In this document: in pieces, positions 1 through 9,148 of the stretch
Layout of the letters: every line of letters starts with the position of its first letter
Numbering within the stretch: the first letter of the stretch is position 1
Assembly (NCBI RefSeq): GCF_001957135.1
Contig: NZ_MPHK01000004.1
Location: 62,001-126,000, forward strand
Reading direction: 5' to 3'
DNA from: Shewanella sp. UCD-KL21
GTDB lineage: Bacteria > Pseudomonadota > Gammaproteobacteria > Enterobacterales > Shewanellaceae
Length of the DNA stretch: 64,000 nucleotides
The notes under the pieces: model-generated
Database searches by the model: none
Seen by the model: only the letters and a program-made list of their open reading frames with translations
Told to the model about the DNA's origin: nothing
Made by a program: the position numbers and the translations under genes

Positions 1-1
1 T

Positions 2-436
2 CACTGATACAGCGACAGGAAAACTAAATGCAATGGAAAGGCTAAAAAATAACAATAACAAGGTTGGGATTGCCACCAAAGAGCTTGGCTTAGCTGCGTC
101 TCGTAAACGGCGTAAGCTGCTTAAAGCACTAATGGGCAGCGCCACTACCCCTGCAATAATAGTGGTAACAGAATGAGCAAATAACAGCGCGATGATTAAT
201 ACAAAAATCAAACAAGATAATTGCACAGCCAACACTCTTTGACCGTTATCTCGGCCTTGGCGACAAAATAAGGATGAAAATGACACAAGAAATCCCAATA
301 ATAAATAAACAGAAACTATATAAGCAGACTAAACAATTTCATCACTAAAGTCAGCGAAACCACTGCATTTGCCGCAAAATTAATTGTAAAAACATCAATC
401 ACAAACCATTTAGCGCCATTAACATTGCCAGTTCAT
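2..436 (-). pseudogene. Partial, apparently frameshifted integral membrane protein
   Basis: Minus-strand reading from 328 to the left edge is open for 109 codons and reads as a hydrophobic protein with a polar loop (FCRQGRDNGQRV) and a later SSLRRLRDA segment, loosely like DUF805 proteins. Upstream, a second frame (432-319) reads NGAKWFVIDVFTINFAA and then VSLTLVMKLFSLLI before a TAG at 318-316, and would join the first reading through a 1-base deletion or 2-base insertion. No start codon with a ribosome site fits the downstream frame. The C-terminus lies outside the window. A decayed gene, a sequencing error, or an unusual start are all possible. The family guess is weak. Confidence 0.4.
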
Positions 437-597
437 TTTTTATTAACGAATATGACAAAATGAAATAGCCTTAGGTCTTTAAGACTATGCATTAAACTAA
501 TCAATGTATTACTAAGGTTAGAAAAAAATCGCCGCTAATAACCACAGATTTATGCAGTTTTTTCCATCACAAATCTCGCAAATTGCCATGCTTTGAG

Positions 598-603
598 TAT
601 AAT
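598..603 (+). promoter_or_regulatory. Probable -10 element of the gmk promoter
   Basis: A perfect TATAAT lies 38 bases before the gmk ATG in an otherwise gene-free AT-rich stretch (about 437-640). The -35 region is not convincing; TTGCCA at 583-588 is too close. The call rests on the -10 hexamer and on its position ahead of the gmk-rpoZ-spoT run. Confidence 0.45.
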
Positions 604-640
604 ACTCGCCCTGTAAAATAATCTGGTTGGAATTTGCACT

Positions 641-1264
641 ATGAGCGCGAGAGGAAATCTATTTATTGTGTCTGCCCCAAGTGGCGCCGGTAAATCTTCG
701 CTTATCTCTGCTTTATTAAAAGATAAGCCAAGCGACATGCAAGTGTCTGTATCACACACTACCCGTCAACCACGTCCTGGTGAAGTTAATGGTCAACATT
801 ATCACTTTGCCAGCGTTGAACAATTTAAAGCGCTCATCGCTGATGAAGCTTTTTTTGAATGGGCTGAAGTGTTTGGTAACTATTACGGCACATCCCGCAA
901 GGTCATTGAGCAAACATTAGCCAACGGTATTGATGTCTTTTTAGATATTGATTGGCAAGGCGCAGAGCAAGTTAAAAAGCTGATGCCTGAAGCCGTTGGG
1001 GTATTTATTTTACCACCTTCAAAAGCTGAGCTTGAACGACGCCTAACTGGCCGAGGCCAAGACAGCCAAGACGTGATTGATGGACGTATGGCTGAGGCTG
1101 TATCTGAAATGTCACACTATAAAGACGCTGATTATATTATTGTAAATGATGACTTTGATACTGCACTAGACGATCTGCGCGCGATCATTCGCAGCCAAAG
1201 ATCAACCTGTGCTAGTCAGATCCATACTCATAATGGTATGATTAACGATCTGTTGGCAGACTAA
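641..1264 (+). CDS. gmk: Guanylate kinase
   Basis: Phosphorylates GMP to GDP with ATP in the cytoplasm, in guanine nucleotide salvage. The 207-residue length is standard for the family. A P-loop (APSGAGKSS, residues 12-20) opens the protein. The GMP-binding part follows with [17 protein letters not shown] and the [15 protein letters not shown] stretch. It heads the conserved gmk-rpoZ-spoT order, which links GTP supply to the ppGpp enzyme two genes on. The ATG at 641 is preceded by a modest TTGGA. Confidence 0.97.
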   Translation: MSARGNLFIVSAPSGAGKSSLISALLKDKPSDMQVSVSHTTRQPRPGEVNGQHYHFASVEQFKALIADEAFFEWAEVFGNYYGTSRKVIEQTLANGIDVFLDIDWQGAEQVKKLMPEAVGVFILPPSKAELERRLTGRGQDSQDVIDGRMAEAVSEMSHYKDADYIIVNDDFDTALDDLRAIIRSQRSTCASQIHTHNGMINDLLAD

Positions 1265-1324
1265 TTGTCATTAAGTACAATTGAACGTCACTTTTTCCCA
1301 TAGATAACACTGGAGTTTCACCAC

Positions 1325-1603
1325 ATGGCTCGCGTAACTGTAGAAGACGCCGTACAACAAATCGGCAACCGTTTTGACATGATCCTGGTTGCAGCGCGTC
1401 GTGCACGCCAAATCGCTGTGCAAGGTAAAGACCCAATGGTTGAAGAGATGAACGATAAGCCAACGGTTATCGCCCTGCGCGAAATCGAATTAGGCCTAGT
1501 CACCTCAAACACATTAGACGCTGATGAGCGTCAAACTGTACGTGAACGCGAAGCAGCTGAAATTGCCGCTGTTGCAGCAATTGCTGAAGGCCGTTCACTT
1601 TAA
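1325..1603 (+). CDS. rpoZ: RNA polymerase omega subunit
   Basis: Small 92-residue subunit that helps assemble RNA polymerase by binding the beta' subunit and that contributes to a ppGpp site in enterobacteria. The N-terminus [19 protein letters not shown] and the following [10 protein letters not shown] are diagnostic of the family, as is the length. It sits 60 bases after gmk and 13 bases before spoT, as in many gammaproteobacteria, so the three are probably cotranscribed. Confidence 0.97.
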   Translation: MARVTVEDAVQQIGNRFDMILVAARRARQIAVQGKDPMVEEMNDKPTVIALREIELGLVTSNTLDADERQTVREREAAEIAAVAAIAEGRSL

Positions 1604-1616
1604 GGAGTAGCGCCAC

Positions 1617-3731
1617 TTGTATCTGTTTGAAGGTCTAAAGGAGTCTGCGTCTGGTTATTTAGAACCAGCGCAAGTAGAGTTACTCAAGCAGGCGTACATT
1701 GTTGCGCGTGATGCCCATGAAGGGCAAATGCGCACAAGTGGCGAGCCCTATATTACCCACCCCGTTGCGGTAGCCCGCATCGTTGCAGACATGCGCCTCG
1801 ATCACGAGACGTTAATGGCTGCACTGCTTCACGACACCATCGAAGATACCCCTGTCACCAAAGAAGAACTCACCGAGTTATTTGGCGTCACTGTGGCTGA
1901 ACTGGTCGAAGGCGTGTCTAAACTTGAAAAAATCAAGTTCCGCGATAAAAAAGAAGCCCAAGCTGAAAACTTCCGCAAGATGATGATGGCAATGACGCAG
2001 GATATTCGCGTTATTTTGATCAAACTTGCTGACAGAACGCATAACATGCGAACCCTGGGGGCTTTACGTCCTGACAAACGTCGTCGTATCGCTCGCGAAA
2101 CCTTAGAGATTTACGCACCGATCGCTAACCGTCTTGGTATTCACAATATCAAAAGCGAATTAGAAGATTTAGGTTTTCAAGCCTATTATCCGATGCGATA
2201 TCGAGTGTTAAAAGAAGTCGTAAAAGCAGCCCGTGGTAATAGAAAAGAACTGATTAACAGTATTGAAACTGCCATTGTCTCTCGCCTTGAAGATGCAGGA
2301 ATTAACTGCAAAGTCAAAGGCCGCGAGAAAAACCTTTACTCAATTTACCTTAAAATGAGTAATAAAGAGCTGCAGTTTCAAGAAGTCATGGACATTTATG
2401 CCTTCAGAGTCATGGTCGATTCCATTGACACCTGTTACCGTGTATTAGGTGCCATGCATGGTCTTTATAAGCCTCATCCCGGTCGCTTTAAAGATTATAT
2501 TGCCATTCCTAAAGCCAATGGTTATCAATCATTGCACACCTCATTATTTGGCCCTCATGCGGTTCCTGTTGAAGTACAAATACGTACTGAAGAAATGGAT
2601 CTGATGGCTGACAAAGGGGTTGCTGCTCATTGGATGTATAAGAGCGGCACCAGTAGTTCACAACAAAGTACCACCCAAGTTCGCGCCCATAAGTGGATGC
2701 AAAGCTTGCTGGAGCTACAACAAAGCGCCAGTAGCTCATTTGAATTTGTGGAAAATGTTAAAACTGAACTATTCCCTGAAGAAATATACGTATTCACCCC
2801 AGAAGGCCGTATTTTAGAGCTGCCGGTGAATGCAACAGCGGTCGACTTTGCTTACGAAGTCCATACTGATGTGGGTAACACCTGTGTCGGTGCCCGTGTT
2901 AACCGTCAAGCTTATCCATTAAGTCAGCCGTTAATATCAGGCCAAACCGTTGAAATTATTACAGCTAAAGGCGCAAGACCTAATGCTGCATGGCTTAACT
3001 TTGTCGTAACAGGTAAAGCCCGCGGTAAAATTCGTCAAGTCTTGAAAAGTTTAACCAGTGACGATGCTGTGGCGCTCGGCAAACGGCTACTGAACCACGC
3101 ATTAGGTGAAAACAAGCTTGATGACATCACCTTAGAGCAGCTTAAAAAAGTTATTGCTGAAACTAAGCATGACAATCTTGAATCGTTATTGGCTGATATC
3201 GGCCTAGGTAATGCCATGAGCATTGTGGTTGCCCAGCGCTTAATGGGTCACAAGCTCACCACTAAGAATGAAGATAGCGAAACCGAAGAGCACTTGATGC
3301 CAATTCGCGGCGCTGAAGGCATGTTGGTGACCTTCGCAAATTGCTGTCGTCCAATTCCAGGTGATGCGGTCATCGCCCATGTAAGCCCGGGCAAAGGCCT
3401 TGTGGTACACATGGAAAATTGCTCAAATATCCGTGGTTATCAAGGCGAACCTGACAAATATATTCCAGTACATTGGGATAACGTTGAAGGTGAAAGCTAT
3501 CAAGCCAATCTGCGCGTTGAAATTGTCAATCATCAAGGCGCACTGGCAAAAATCACCAGTATTATTGCTGCCGCCGGCTCGAATATTCATAACTTGAGCA
3601 CTGAAGAACGTGATGGCAGAGTCTATCTCATTAACCTGCGGATCTCAGTCGACGACCGTGTTCATTTGGCCAATGTTATGCGCCGCATTCGGGTATTACC
3701 TGAAGTATTACGCACCTCGCGTAACCGCTAA
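1617..3731 (+). CDS. spoT: Bifunctional (p)ppGpp synthetase/hydrolase SpoT
   Basis: Makes and degrades the alarmone (p)ppGpp. Domains in order: HD hydrolase (H48, H72-D73 in LLHDTIEDT, and ADRTHNMRTL), synthetase domain (around residues 230-345, with IPKANGYQSLHTSL), TGS domain (from about 390, EEIYVFTPEGRILELP), and a C-terminal ACT domain. The intact HD motif argues for real hydrolase activity, unlike RelA. The start is a TTG at 1617, supported by AAGGAG at 1602-1607 in the rpoZ stop region and by the usual SpoT start MYLFEGL. Length 704 is normal. Confidence 0.96.
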   Translation: MYLFEGLKESASGYLEPAQVELLKQAYIVARDAHEGQMRTSGEPYITHPVAVARIVADMRLDHETLMAALLHDTIEDTPVTKEELTELFGVTVAELVEGVSKLEKIKFRDKKEAQAENFRKMMMAMTQDIRVILIKLADRTHNMRTLGALRPDKRRRIARETLEIYAPIANRLGIHNIKSELEDLGFQAYYPMRYRVLKEVVKAARGNRKELINSIETAIVSRLEDAGINCKVKGREKNLYSIYLKMSNKELQFQEVMDIYAFRVMVDSIDTCYRVLGAMHGLYKPHPGRFKDYIAIPKANGYQSLHTSLFGPHAVPVEVQIRTEEMDLMADKGVAAHWMYKSGTSSSQQSTTQVRAHKWMQSLLELQQSASSSFEFVENVKTELFPEEIYVFTPEGRILELPVNATAVDFAYEVHTDVGNTCVGARVNRQAYPLSQPLISGQTVEIITAKGARPNAAWLNFVVTGKARGKIRQVLKSLTSDDAVALGKRLLNHALGENKLDDITLEQLKKVIAETKHDNLESLLADIGLGNAMSIVVAQRLMGHKLTTKNEDSETEEHLMPIRGAEGMLVTFANCCRPIPGDAVIAHVSPGKGLVVHMENCSNIRGYQGEPDKYIPVHWDNVEGESYQANLRVEIVNHQGALAKITSIIAAAGSNIHNLSTEERDGRVYLINLRISVDDRVHLANVMRRIRVLPEVLRTSRNR

Positions 3732-3805
3732 TAAATCAATCACGGCTTCTGCATGGCAGAAGTCTTGCGCACCTGCCACAAACGTTAGTAATATTGATCC
3801 CCTAA

Positions 3806-3834
3806 ATCCCTAAGTTAGATAACAGCTTAGGGAT
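3806..3834 (+). other. Hairpin ahead of the RidA gene
   Basis: Perfect inverted repeat ATCCCTAAG / CTTAGGGAT with an 11-base loop and no T-run after it. It lies in the spoT-ridA spacer and covers a possible upstream ATG (3833), which argues against that ATG as the start. It may be an mRNA structure or a weak terminator. Confidence 0.4.
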
Positions 3835-3868
3835 GACATCATTCATTTACTTGATCGCAGAGGGCGTC

Positions 3869-4252
3869 ATGGCAGAAAAAATCATCATCGCAACCGATAA
3901 AGCTCCAACAGCAATTGGCACGTATTCTCAAGCTGTAAAAGTAGGTAGCACTGTTTACCTTTCAGGCCAAATCCCACTCGTACCAAGCACTATGGAAATG
4001 GTTAGCGATGATTTCTCTGAGCAGGTTGTACAGGTTTTCGAAAACTTAACCGCAGTATGTGATGCCGCTGGCGGCACTATGGCTGATATCGTTAAACTGA
4101 ATATCTTTTTAACCGACTTATCTCACTTCGCTACCGTTAATGAAATCATGGCGCGCTACTTTACTCAGCCTTATCCAGCACGTGCTGCAATTGGGGTAAA
4201 ACAGCTGCCAAAAGGCTCATTAGTGGAAATGGATGGAATAATGGAGATCTAG
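3869..4252 (+). CDS. ridA: RidA/YjgF family enamine/imine deaminase
   Basis: Small cytosolic enzyme that hydrolyses reactive enamine/imine intermediates such as 2-aminoacrylate from PLP-enzyme turnover. The protein of 127 residues contains the family pattern: an N-terminal [23 protein letters not shown] stretch of which [12 protein letters not shown] is most typical, the conserved Arg in YPARAAIGV, and the acidic C-terminus [11 protein letters not shown] at 3869 is chosen over 3833 because AGAGGG at 3859-3864 precedes it and because the family starts at this point. It lies just after spoT, followed by a strong terminator. Confidence 0.93.
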   Translation: MAEKIIIATDKAPTAIGTYSQAVKVGSTVYLSGQIPLVPSTMEMVSDDFSEQVVQVFENLTAVCDAAGGTMADIVKLNIFLTDLSHFATVNEIMARYFTQPYPARAAIGVKQLPKGSLVEMDGIMEI

Positions 4253-4274
4253 CTCACAAACCGAGTTTTATCCT

Positions 4275-4300
4275 AAAGGGTGCCATTGGCACCCTTTTTT
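4275..4300 (+). terminator. Rho-independent terminator after ridA
   Basis: Ten-base stem AAAGGGTGCC / GGCACCCTTT with a 3-base loop followed by Ts. It ends the gmk-rpoZ-spoT-ridA run. Confidence 0.9.
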
Positions 4301-4476
4301 ATTAGAGCTATTACTCAAGGGGTATTTAATTTTCAGTGAAACATGCTAGTTTATAAGTAGAAATTATCTCGTTTAGCTGTTCTCGCGTTTGCGAATAGGC
4401 TGATAAATAGCCATACTGAGATGATTGCATTAGCAAAGCAGCAATAAATGCATCCTACATTAAAAACAAAAAGAAC

Positions 4477-6144
4477 ATGGAATTGTCGATGGAAAATCTA
4501 ATAAAAACGCCAGTAGAAATGTTATCTCATTGGGCTGAAACCCAAGGGGATGCAGTATATTTACGACAACCAATTAACGGCCAGTTTGTTGACTTCACAT
4601 GGGGAGAAGTTCAGCAAAAGGTACAACAAATTGCAGGCGCATTACGCCACTTAGGTCTAGTACCGGGTGACAAAGTTGCTCTGCTTTCTAAAAACTGTGC
4701 CGAGTGGTTTATTACCGATCTTGCCCTTATGCACGGCGGCTACATCAGTGTGCCAATCTATCCCACTGCTAACGCTGAAATGATCCGCTATGTATTAGAA
4801 CACAGTGGCGCTAAAGCTATCTTCACTGGCAAGCTCGACTTTTGGGCCGACCAAGAAGCCGGTGTCGGCGGAGAAATCCTCCGTTTAGCTTTACCTTATG
4901 ACACCATGCCAGCGCAATATCATTGGGAAAAACTGCTTGAGTTAGGCCAACCATTAGTGGATGCGCCTACGCCTAGTAGCGATCAAATGATGACGCTCAT
5001 ATACACCTCGGGCTCTACCGGTAAACCTAAAGGCGCTATGCAGACCTTCGGCAGTTACGGCTGGACTTGTGAAGCGGTTGTGCGCGATTTAAAAACCAAT
5101 ACCACAGACAGATTATTATCCTACTTGCCTTTAGCGCACATTACTGAGCGGGTAGCGATTCAAGGATCGTCTTTTTACTCCGGCTCGTCGGTGGCGTTTG
5201 TAGAAAGTTTAGATTCTTTTGTGGCTGATGTGCAGCGATGCCGCCCGACGGTGTTTTTCTCGGTGCCGCGTTTATGGACCCTGTTCCAGCTCAATATTGT
5301 CAATAAAATTGGCCAAAGCAAGCTGGATTTATTGCTTAAAATCCCACTGGTTAGCGGCTTAGTTAAACGTAAAATCCAAAAAGGTTTAGGCTTAGAGCAT
5401 TGCCGTTTATTAGGTTCAGGATCAGCCCCTATTCCGCCGTCTCAATTAGAGTGGTACAACAAAATCGGCATGAATATTTCAGAAGCTTGGGGCATGACTG
5501 AAAACTGTGCTTACTCAATTATTAACTTCCCATTTAATGCCTCAAAAATTGGTAGTGTGGGTCGCCCTGTCGAAGGCTGCCAAGTTCGCCGCACCGATGA
5601 AGGTGAGTTAATGGTTAAGAGCCCAGGTTTGATGACAGGTTATTACAAGCAAGAAGAAGCCACAGCTGCATGCTTTGATGCTGATGGATTTTTCCATACG
5701 GGTGATTTATGTGAAATCGATGAAGATGGCTACATTTCTATCACTGGCCGCGTTAAAGATAACTTTAAAACCTCTAAAGGTAAGTATGTGGCGCCGGTGC
5801 CAATTGAGCGTAAAATAGCCCAAGATCCACACATTGAGCTACTTTGTGTCATTGGCTCAGGCTTACCGCATCCGATCACCTTAGTGCAATTATCTGAAGG
5901 CTCAGCTTTACAAGCCCGTGAAGAAGTGCGCGCGTCACTGAAAGCGACCCTAGATGGAGTTAACCCGCACCTTGAGTCTCATGAAGTTGTGGATGCCATT
6001 GTCGTAGTGACAGAGCCCTGGACCATTGAAAATGATGCCCTAACCCCAACGCTTAAAATTAAACGTCATGTGTTAGAAAAGCAGTTCAGTGCCAAAGTTG
6101 ATGGTATTCGCGGCGCTAAAGTGTGCTGGGAAGACGAGATTTAA
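4477..6144 (+). CDS. AMP-binding acyl-CoA synthetase-like enzyme
   Basis: ANL-superfamily enzyme expected to adenylate a fatty acid and transfer it to CoA. The ATP-binding motif IYTSGSTGKPKGAM is at residues 175-188, the EAWGMTENCAYS motif follows, and the hinge TGDLCEIDEDGYISITGR plus KTSKGKYVAP lie towards the C-terminus. The 555-residue length fits bacterial long-chain acyl-CoA synthetases, but the substrate cannot be read from sequence. ATG at 4477 is used; the ATG at 4489 is equally plausible, with GGAA at 4480-4483. It is a single gene with its own 5' spacer of about 220 bases and a terminator after it. Confidence 0.88.
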   Translation: MELSMENLIKTPVEMLSHWAETQGDAVYLRQPINGQFVDFTWGEVQQKVQQIAGALRHLGLVPGDKVALLSKNCAEWFITDLALMHGGYISVPIYPTANAEMIRYVLEHSGAKAIFTGKLDFWADQEAGVGGEILRLALPYDTMPAQYHWEKLLELGQPLVDAPTPSSDQMMTLIYTSGSTGKPKGAMQTFGSYGWTCEAVVRDLKTNTTDRLLSYLPLAHITERVAIQGSSFYSGSSVAFVESLDSFVADVQRCRPTVFFSVPRLWTLFQLNIVNKIGQSKLDLLLKIPLVSGLVKRKIQKGLGLEHCRLLGSGSAPIPPSQLEWYNKIGMNISEAWGMTENCAYSIINFPFNASKIGSVGRPVEGCQVRRTDEGELMVKSPGLMTGYYKQEEATAACFDADGFFHTGDLCEIDEDGYISITGRVKDNFKTSKGKYVAPVPIERKIAQDPHIELLCVIGSGLPHPITLVQLSEGSALQAREEVRASLKATLDGVNPHLESHEVVDAIVVVTEPWTIENDALTPTLKIKRHVLEKQFSAKVDGIRGAKVCWEDEI

Positions 6145-6215
6145 TCACCTAGGTTTATAACGACGCACATACAGTCGCAAATATACTTTCGTAAAAATAC
6201 TTTCGTAAATAAAAA

Positions 6216-6243
6216 GCCGTCAGCATGCCACTGACGGTTTTTT
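6216..6243 (+). terminator. Rho-independent terminator after the acyl-CoA synthetase-like gene
   Basis: Stem CCGTCAG / CTGACGG with a 7-base loop followed by six Ts. Confidence 0.88.
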
Positions 6244-6358
6244 ATTTGATGACATTTGTCATATCAAACTGATGACCTTTGTGCCTGCCCTATTTAACTC
6301 CCTTCTTAGATACTAACTCCGTAGCAACACACCTTAAATGCAATAAACGGAGTTAATC

Positions 6359-7063
6359 ATGACAGCACGAATCTTAAAATCGCTAATCTCAAAATCAACC
6401 GTTATGGCGGTAACACTGACTTTCGCCAGTAGTACTAGTCATGCCGATATCAGCGCGATCGATATGGCAGCCAACGCAATGAATCTACAACAGCTTAAAG
6501 CTATCAGCGAACAATCTGTGGATTATGAACACGCCTATGCGCTGTATCGCACTGCAATTACAGCGAATATTAGCAGTCAGCCTCGAGTGGTAAATGCAGC
6601 CCTTAATGATGCACAGTCGACACTTGAAACTGTATTAAGCCGTGAAGACGATGCTGAATCAATGGCGCTACTGGCTTCTGTTTACGGCATGCAAATCGCC
6701 AATGACCCAAGTAAAGGACAATCTCTTGGGATGAAAGCAAGTGATTTACTGGCTCAAGCTGAACAACTCAGCCCTGAAAACCCACGCATCGCTTTAGTCA
6801 GAGCCATGAGCGCCTTTTATACTCCCGCTCAATATGGCGGCGGTATGGATAAAGCCGAGCAGTATGCCACTGATGCCATCCGTTTTTATGAACGACCATG
6901 TGTTGATATCTGTTGGGGACAAACTGAAGCGTACACCTGGCGCGGACTCGCTAAGCAAGAATTAGGTCGTCAACAAGAAGCCATTGTTGATTGGCAACAC
7001 GCTGTAGAAATTGCTCCTAATTACGCTTGGGCAAATTTTTTACTTAAACAACAAGCGCGATAA
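6359..7063 (+). CDS. Exported TPR-repeat protein, function unknown
   Basis: A 234-residue protein with a likely signal peptide (KSTVMAVTLTFASSTSHA, cleavage around residue 29) and helical repeat sequence. The repeats include ALYRTAITANISSQ, LLAQAEQLSPENPRIALVRA and QEAIVDWQHAVEIAPNYAWA, which are TPR-like. GGAG precedes the ATG. It lies between the acyl-CoA synthetase-like gene and a two-component pair, all in one direction. No enzymatic motif was seen; TPR proteins usually act in protein contacts in the periplasm. Confidence 0.8.
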   Translation: MTARILKSLISKSTVMAVTLTFASSTSHADISAIDMAANAMNLQQLKAISEQSVDYEHAYALYRTAITANISSQPRVVNAALNDAQSTLETVLSREDDAESMALLASVYGMQIANDPSKGQSLGMKASDLLAQAEQLSPENPRIALVRAMSAFYTPAQYGGGMDKAEQYATDAIRFYERPCVDICWGQTEAYTWRGLAKQELGRQQEAIVDWQHAVEIAPNYAWANFLLKQQAR

Positions 7064-7143
7064 TCCGATGCTGCTGAAGCTAGCGACTGCAGACATACAC
7101 ATTATGACTCGGTTGCAGTATGCTAACTTCGCAAGGAGGCTTC

Positions 7144-8304
7144 ATGTCTAATATCAATACCACAAACTCGGTAAATACTAGCAACGCTGGCGTTCACCCA
7201 GAAACAGCCTATCGACAAAAAACGGCTTGGGTATATCTGCTCAATCTGATTTTTTACTTTATTCCACTTTGGTTTATGCGGGATGATTGGGCTCGGGTCG
7301 CTGTCAGCTTGTTACTGATACTCCCCTTCTTATATGGGTACTTTTGGGCTTACAAAAGCTCTGCCGTTCAAGGGAAATACCCTATTGCTTTAATGCTCGT
7401 CACCGCGAGCGTTGCCACCATATTTACCAGCGGCTCCATTTCATTTTTCAGTTTTGCCGGCTTTTTTATTGGTTTTTTCTATTCACTGCGCAGCGCCATT
7501 ATTAGCTTGATTCTTATCAGTATTTGGCTGTGGCTACTTAATTACATGATTGGCTATGAAGCTTATTATTTCCCGCTATACGGTATGTTAATCACCTTTG
7601 TGGTGGGGCTATTGGGAGTGGTTGAGCATAACAATGAGCGTATAAGACGCCAACAAAGACAATCAAATGATGAAATCGCCAACTTAGCGACCGCATTGGA
7701 GCGTGAACGTATTGCGCGCGATTTACATGACATCATGGGGCACAATTTATCTTCCATTGCACTGAAAGCACAACTCGCCGAAAAACTGCTTGAAGCAGGC
7801 GAGCTTGCTGTAGCAAAACAGCATTTACAGGAACTTGCTGATATCGCCAGAAACAGCTTAACTGAAATTCGCCAAACGGTTTCTAATTACAAACATAAAG
7901 GCTTACAAGATACGGTTAATCAACTATGTGGTTTATTAAGACAAAAAGAAATTGAGGTACATCTCGAGGGTAAATTACCCCCATTAACCCCTTTGCAAGA
8001 ATCTCAACTAGGGCTAATGTTGACAGAATTAGTTAATAATATGCTCAAACATAGCCAAGCCAGTCAATGTGTATGGTGCTTTAACACCTTGGATAAACAC
8101 CTTGTTGTCAACCTAAGTGACAACGCTAACGCCAAAACCATTAAAGAAGGCAATGGCTTAAAAGGCATTAGAGAGCGAGTGAGCTTATTGGGCGGCGAGT
8201 TTAGTTATCATATTAACGATGGCTACCATTTTAGCATCAGTTTGCCCCTTGAAGCAGAGCAAGTCAGTGAACCTAACACTGACAACGACACGGAACAGCC
8301 TTAA
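7144..8304 (+). CDS. DesK/NarX-type sensor histidine kinase
   Basis: Membrane sensor with about five transmembrane segments in residues 25-165 and no large periplasmic loop, then a HisKA_3 dimerisation domain with the phospho-accepting His in RERIARDLHDIMGHNLSS, and a HATPase domain (LTELVNNMLKHSQAS, GNGLKGIRERVSLLGG). This layout is that of DesK, which senses membrane state, though the signal here is not known. ATG at 7144 is preferred over 7120 because AAGGAGG lies at 7134-7140. The stop overlaps the regulator gene start (TAATG), so the two are translationally coupled. Confidence 0.9.
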   Translation: MSNINTTNSVNTSNAGVHPETAYRQKTAWVYLLNLIFYFIPLWFMRDDWARVAVSLLLILPFLYGYFWAYKSSAVQGKYPIALMLVTASVATIFTSGSISFFSFAGFFIGFFYSLRSAIISLILISIWLWLLNYMIGYEAYYFPLYGMLITFVVGLLGVVEHNNERIRRQQRQSNDEIANLATALERERIARDLHDIMGHNLSSIALKAQLAEKLLEAGELAVAKQHLQELADIARNSLTEIRQTVSNYKHKGLQDTVNQLCGLLRQKEIEVHLEGKLPPLTPLQESQLGLMLTELVNNMLKHSQASQCVWCFNTLDKHLVVNLSDNANAKTIKEGNGLKGIRERVSLLGGEFSYHINDGYHFSISLPLEAEQVSEPNTDNDTEQP

Positions 8305-8933
8305 TGAAGATTTTATTAGCAGAAGATCAAGCCATGGTGCGCGGGGCGTTATCAGCCCTACTTACCCTTGCTAAAGATGAACTCGGTGAAGTCGATATCA
8401 CAGAAGCAGAAGATGGTAACCAAGCCATGGCAATGCTTAAAGAGCAGCATTTTGATTTGCTGCTCAGTGATATCGAAATGCCCGGTCACAGCGGCGTTGA
8501 GCTGGCTCAGTGGCTCGCAGCATATCAAGCCGAGGCTGCAACAATGCAACCTAAAACTAAAATCATCATCTTAACCACCTTTGGTCGCGTAGGTTACATC
8601 AAAAGAGCGCTCAGTTGTGGCGTAGAGGGATTTTTGCTAAAAGATGCGCCATCAGAAAGTCTAGTCAACGCCATTAAACAGGTGATGGCAGGTAAAAAAA
8701 TCATCGATCCAGAGCTGGCGATCAGCGCCATTGGCGATATCGACCCACTCAATGATAAAGAAAGAAAAGCGCTGCGATTAGCCAGTGCTGGCTTATCAAC
8801 CAGTGATATCGCCGCCCAGCTATTTATCGCCGAAGGTACAGTGCGCAATTACCTTTCTGAAGCGATCAGCAAGCTCAATGCCACCAATCGCATAGATGCG
8901 GCGCGAATAGCTAAACAAAAAGGCTGGTTATAG
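8304..8933 (+). CDS. NarL/LuxR-family response regulator
   Basis: Partner of the preceding kinase. The receiver domain has the acidic pocket (LAEDQAMVRGAL) and the phospho-accepting Asp in LLSDIEMPGHSGVE, followed by a LuxR-type helix-turn-helix (LSTSDIAAQLFIAEGTVRNYLSEAISKLNATNR) whose core is AEGTVRNYLSEAISKL. The 209-residue length is normal. The start overlaps the kinase stop by one base. The DesR-like DNA-binding domain and the nearby acyl-CoA synthetase-like gene suggest, but do not prove, a link to fatty-acid or membrane control. Confidence 0.92.
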   Translation: MKILLAEDQAMVRGALSALLTLAKDELGEVDITEAEDGNQAMAMLKEQHFDLLLSDIEMPGHSGVELAQWLAAYQAEAATMQPKTKIIILTTFGRVGYIKRALSCGVEGFLLKDAPSESLVNAIKQVMAGKKIIDPELAISAIGDIDPLNDKERKALRLASAGLSTSDIAAQLFIAEGTVRNYLSEAISKLNATNRIDAARIAKQKGWL

Positions 8934-9148
8934 AGGCAGTTAAGCCTGATATTTGGATTAATATTGCCTTGTATTAAAACTCTGCTAAGATAAGCCATAA
9001 CATCTGTATATATTTACAGTACTATCATTGCTAACAAGCATCAGGGCTATAAAGTTGACTGTATAACTCTTTGGATAACTGTCAAAGTTAACCCCAAAGT
9101 GAATGACTCGCTTTACTGAGCGATCTATACAATATCAACAAAGTCGAA

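Noticed and set aside
583..588. TTGCCA as the -35 of the gmk promoter
   Set aside because: Only 9 bases from the -10 hexamer; a normal spacer is 16-18.
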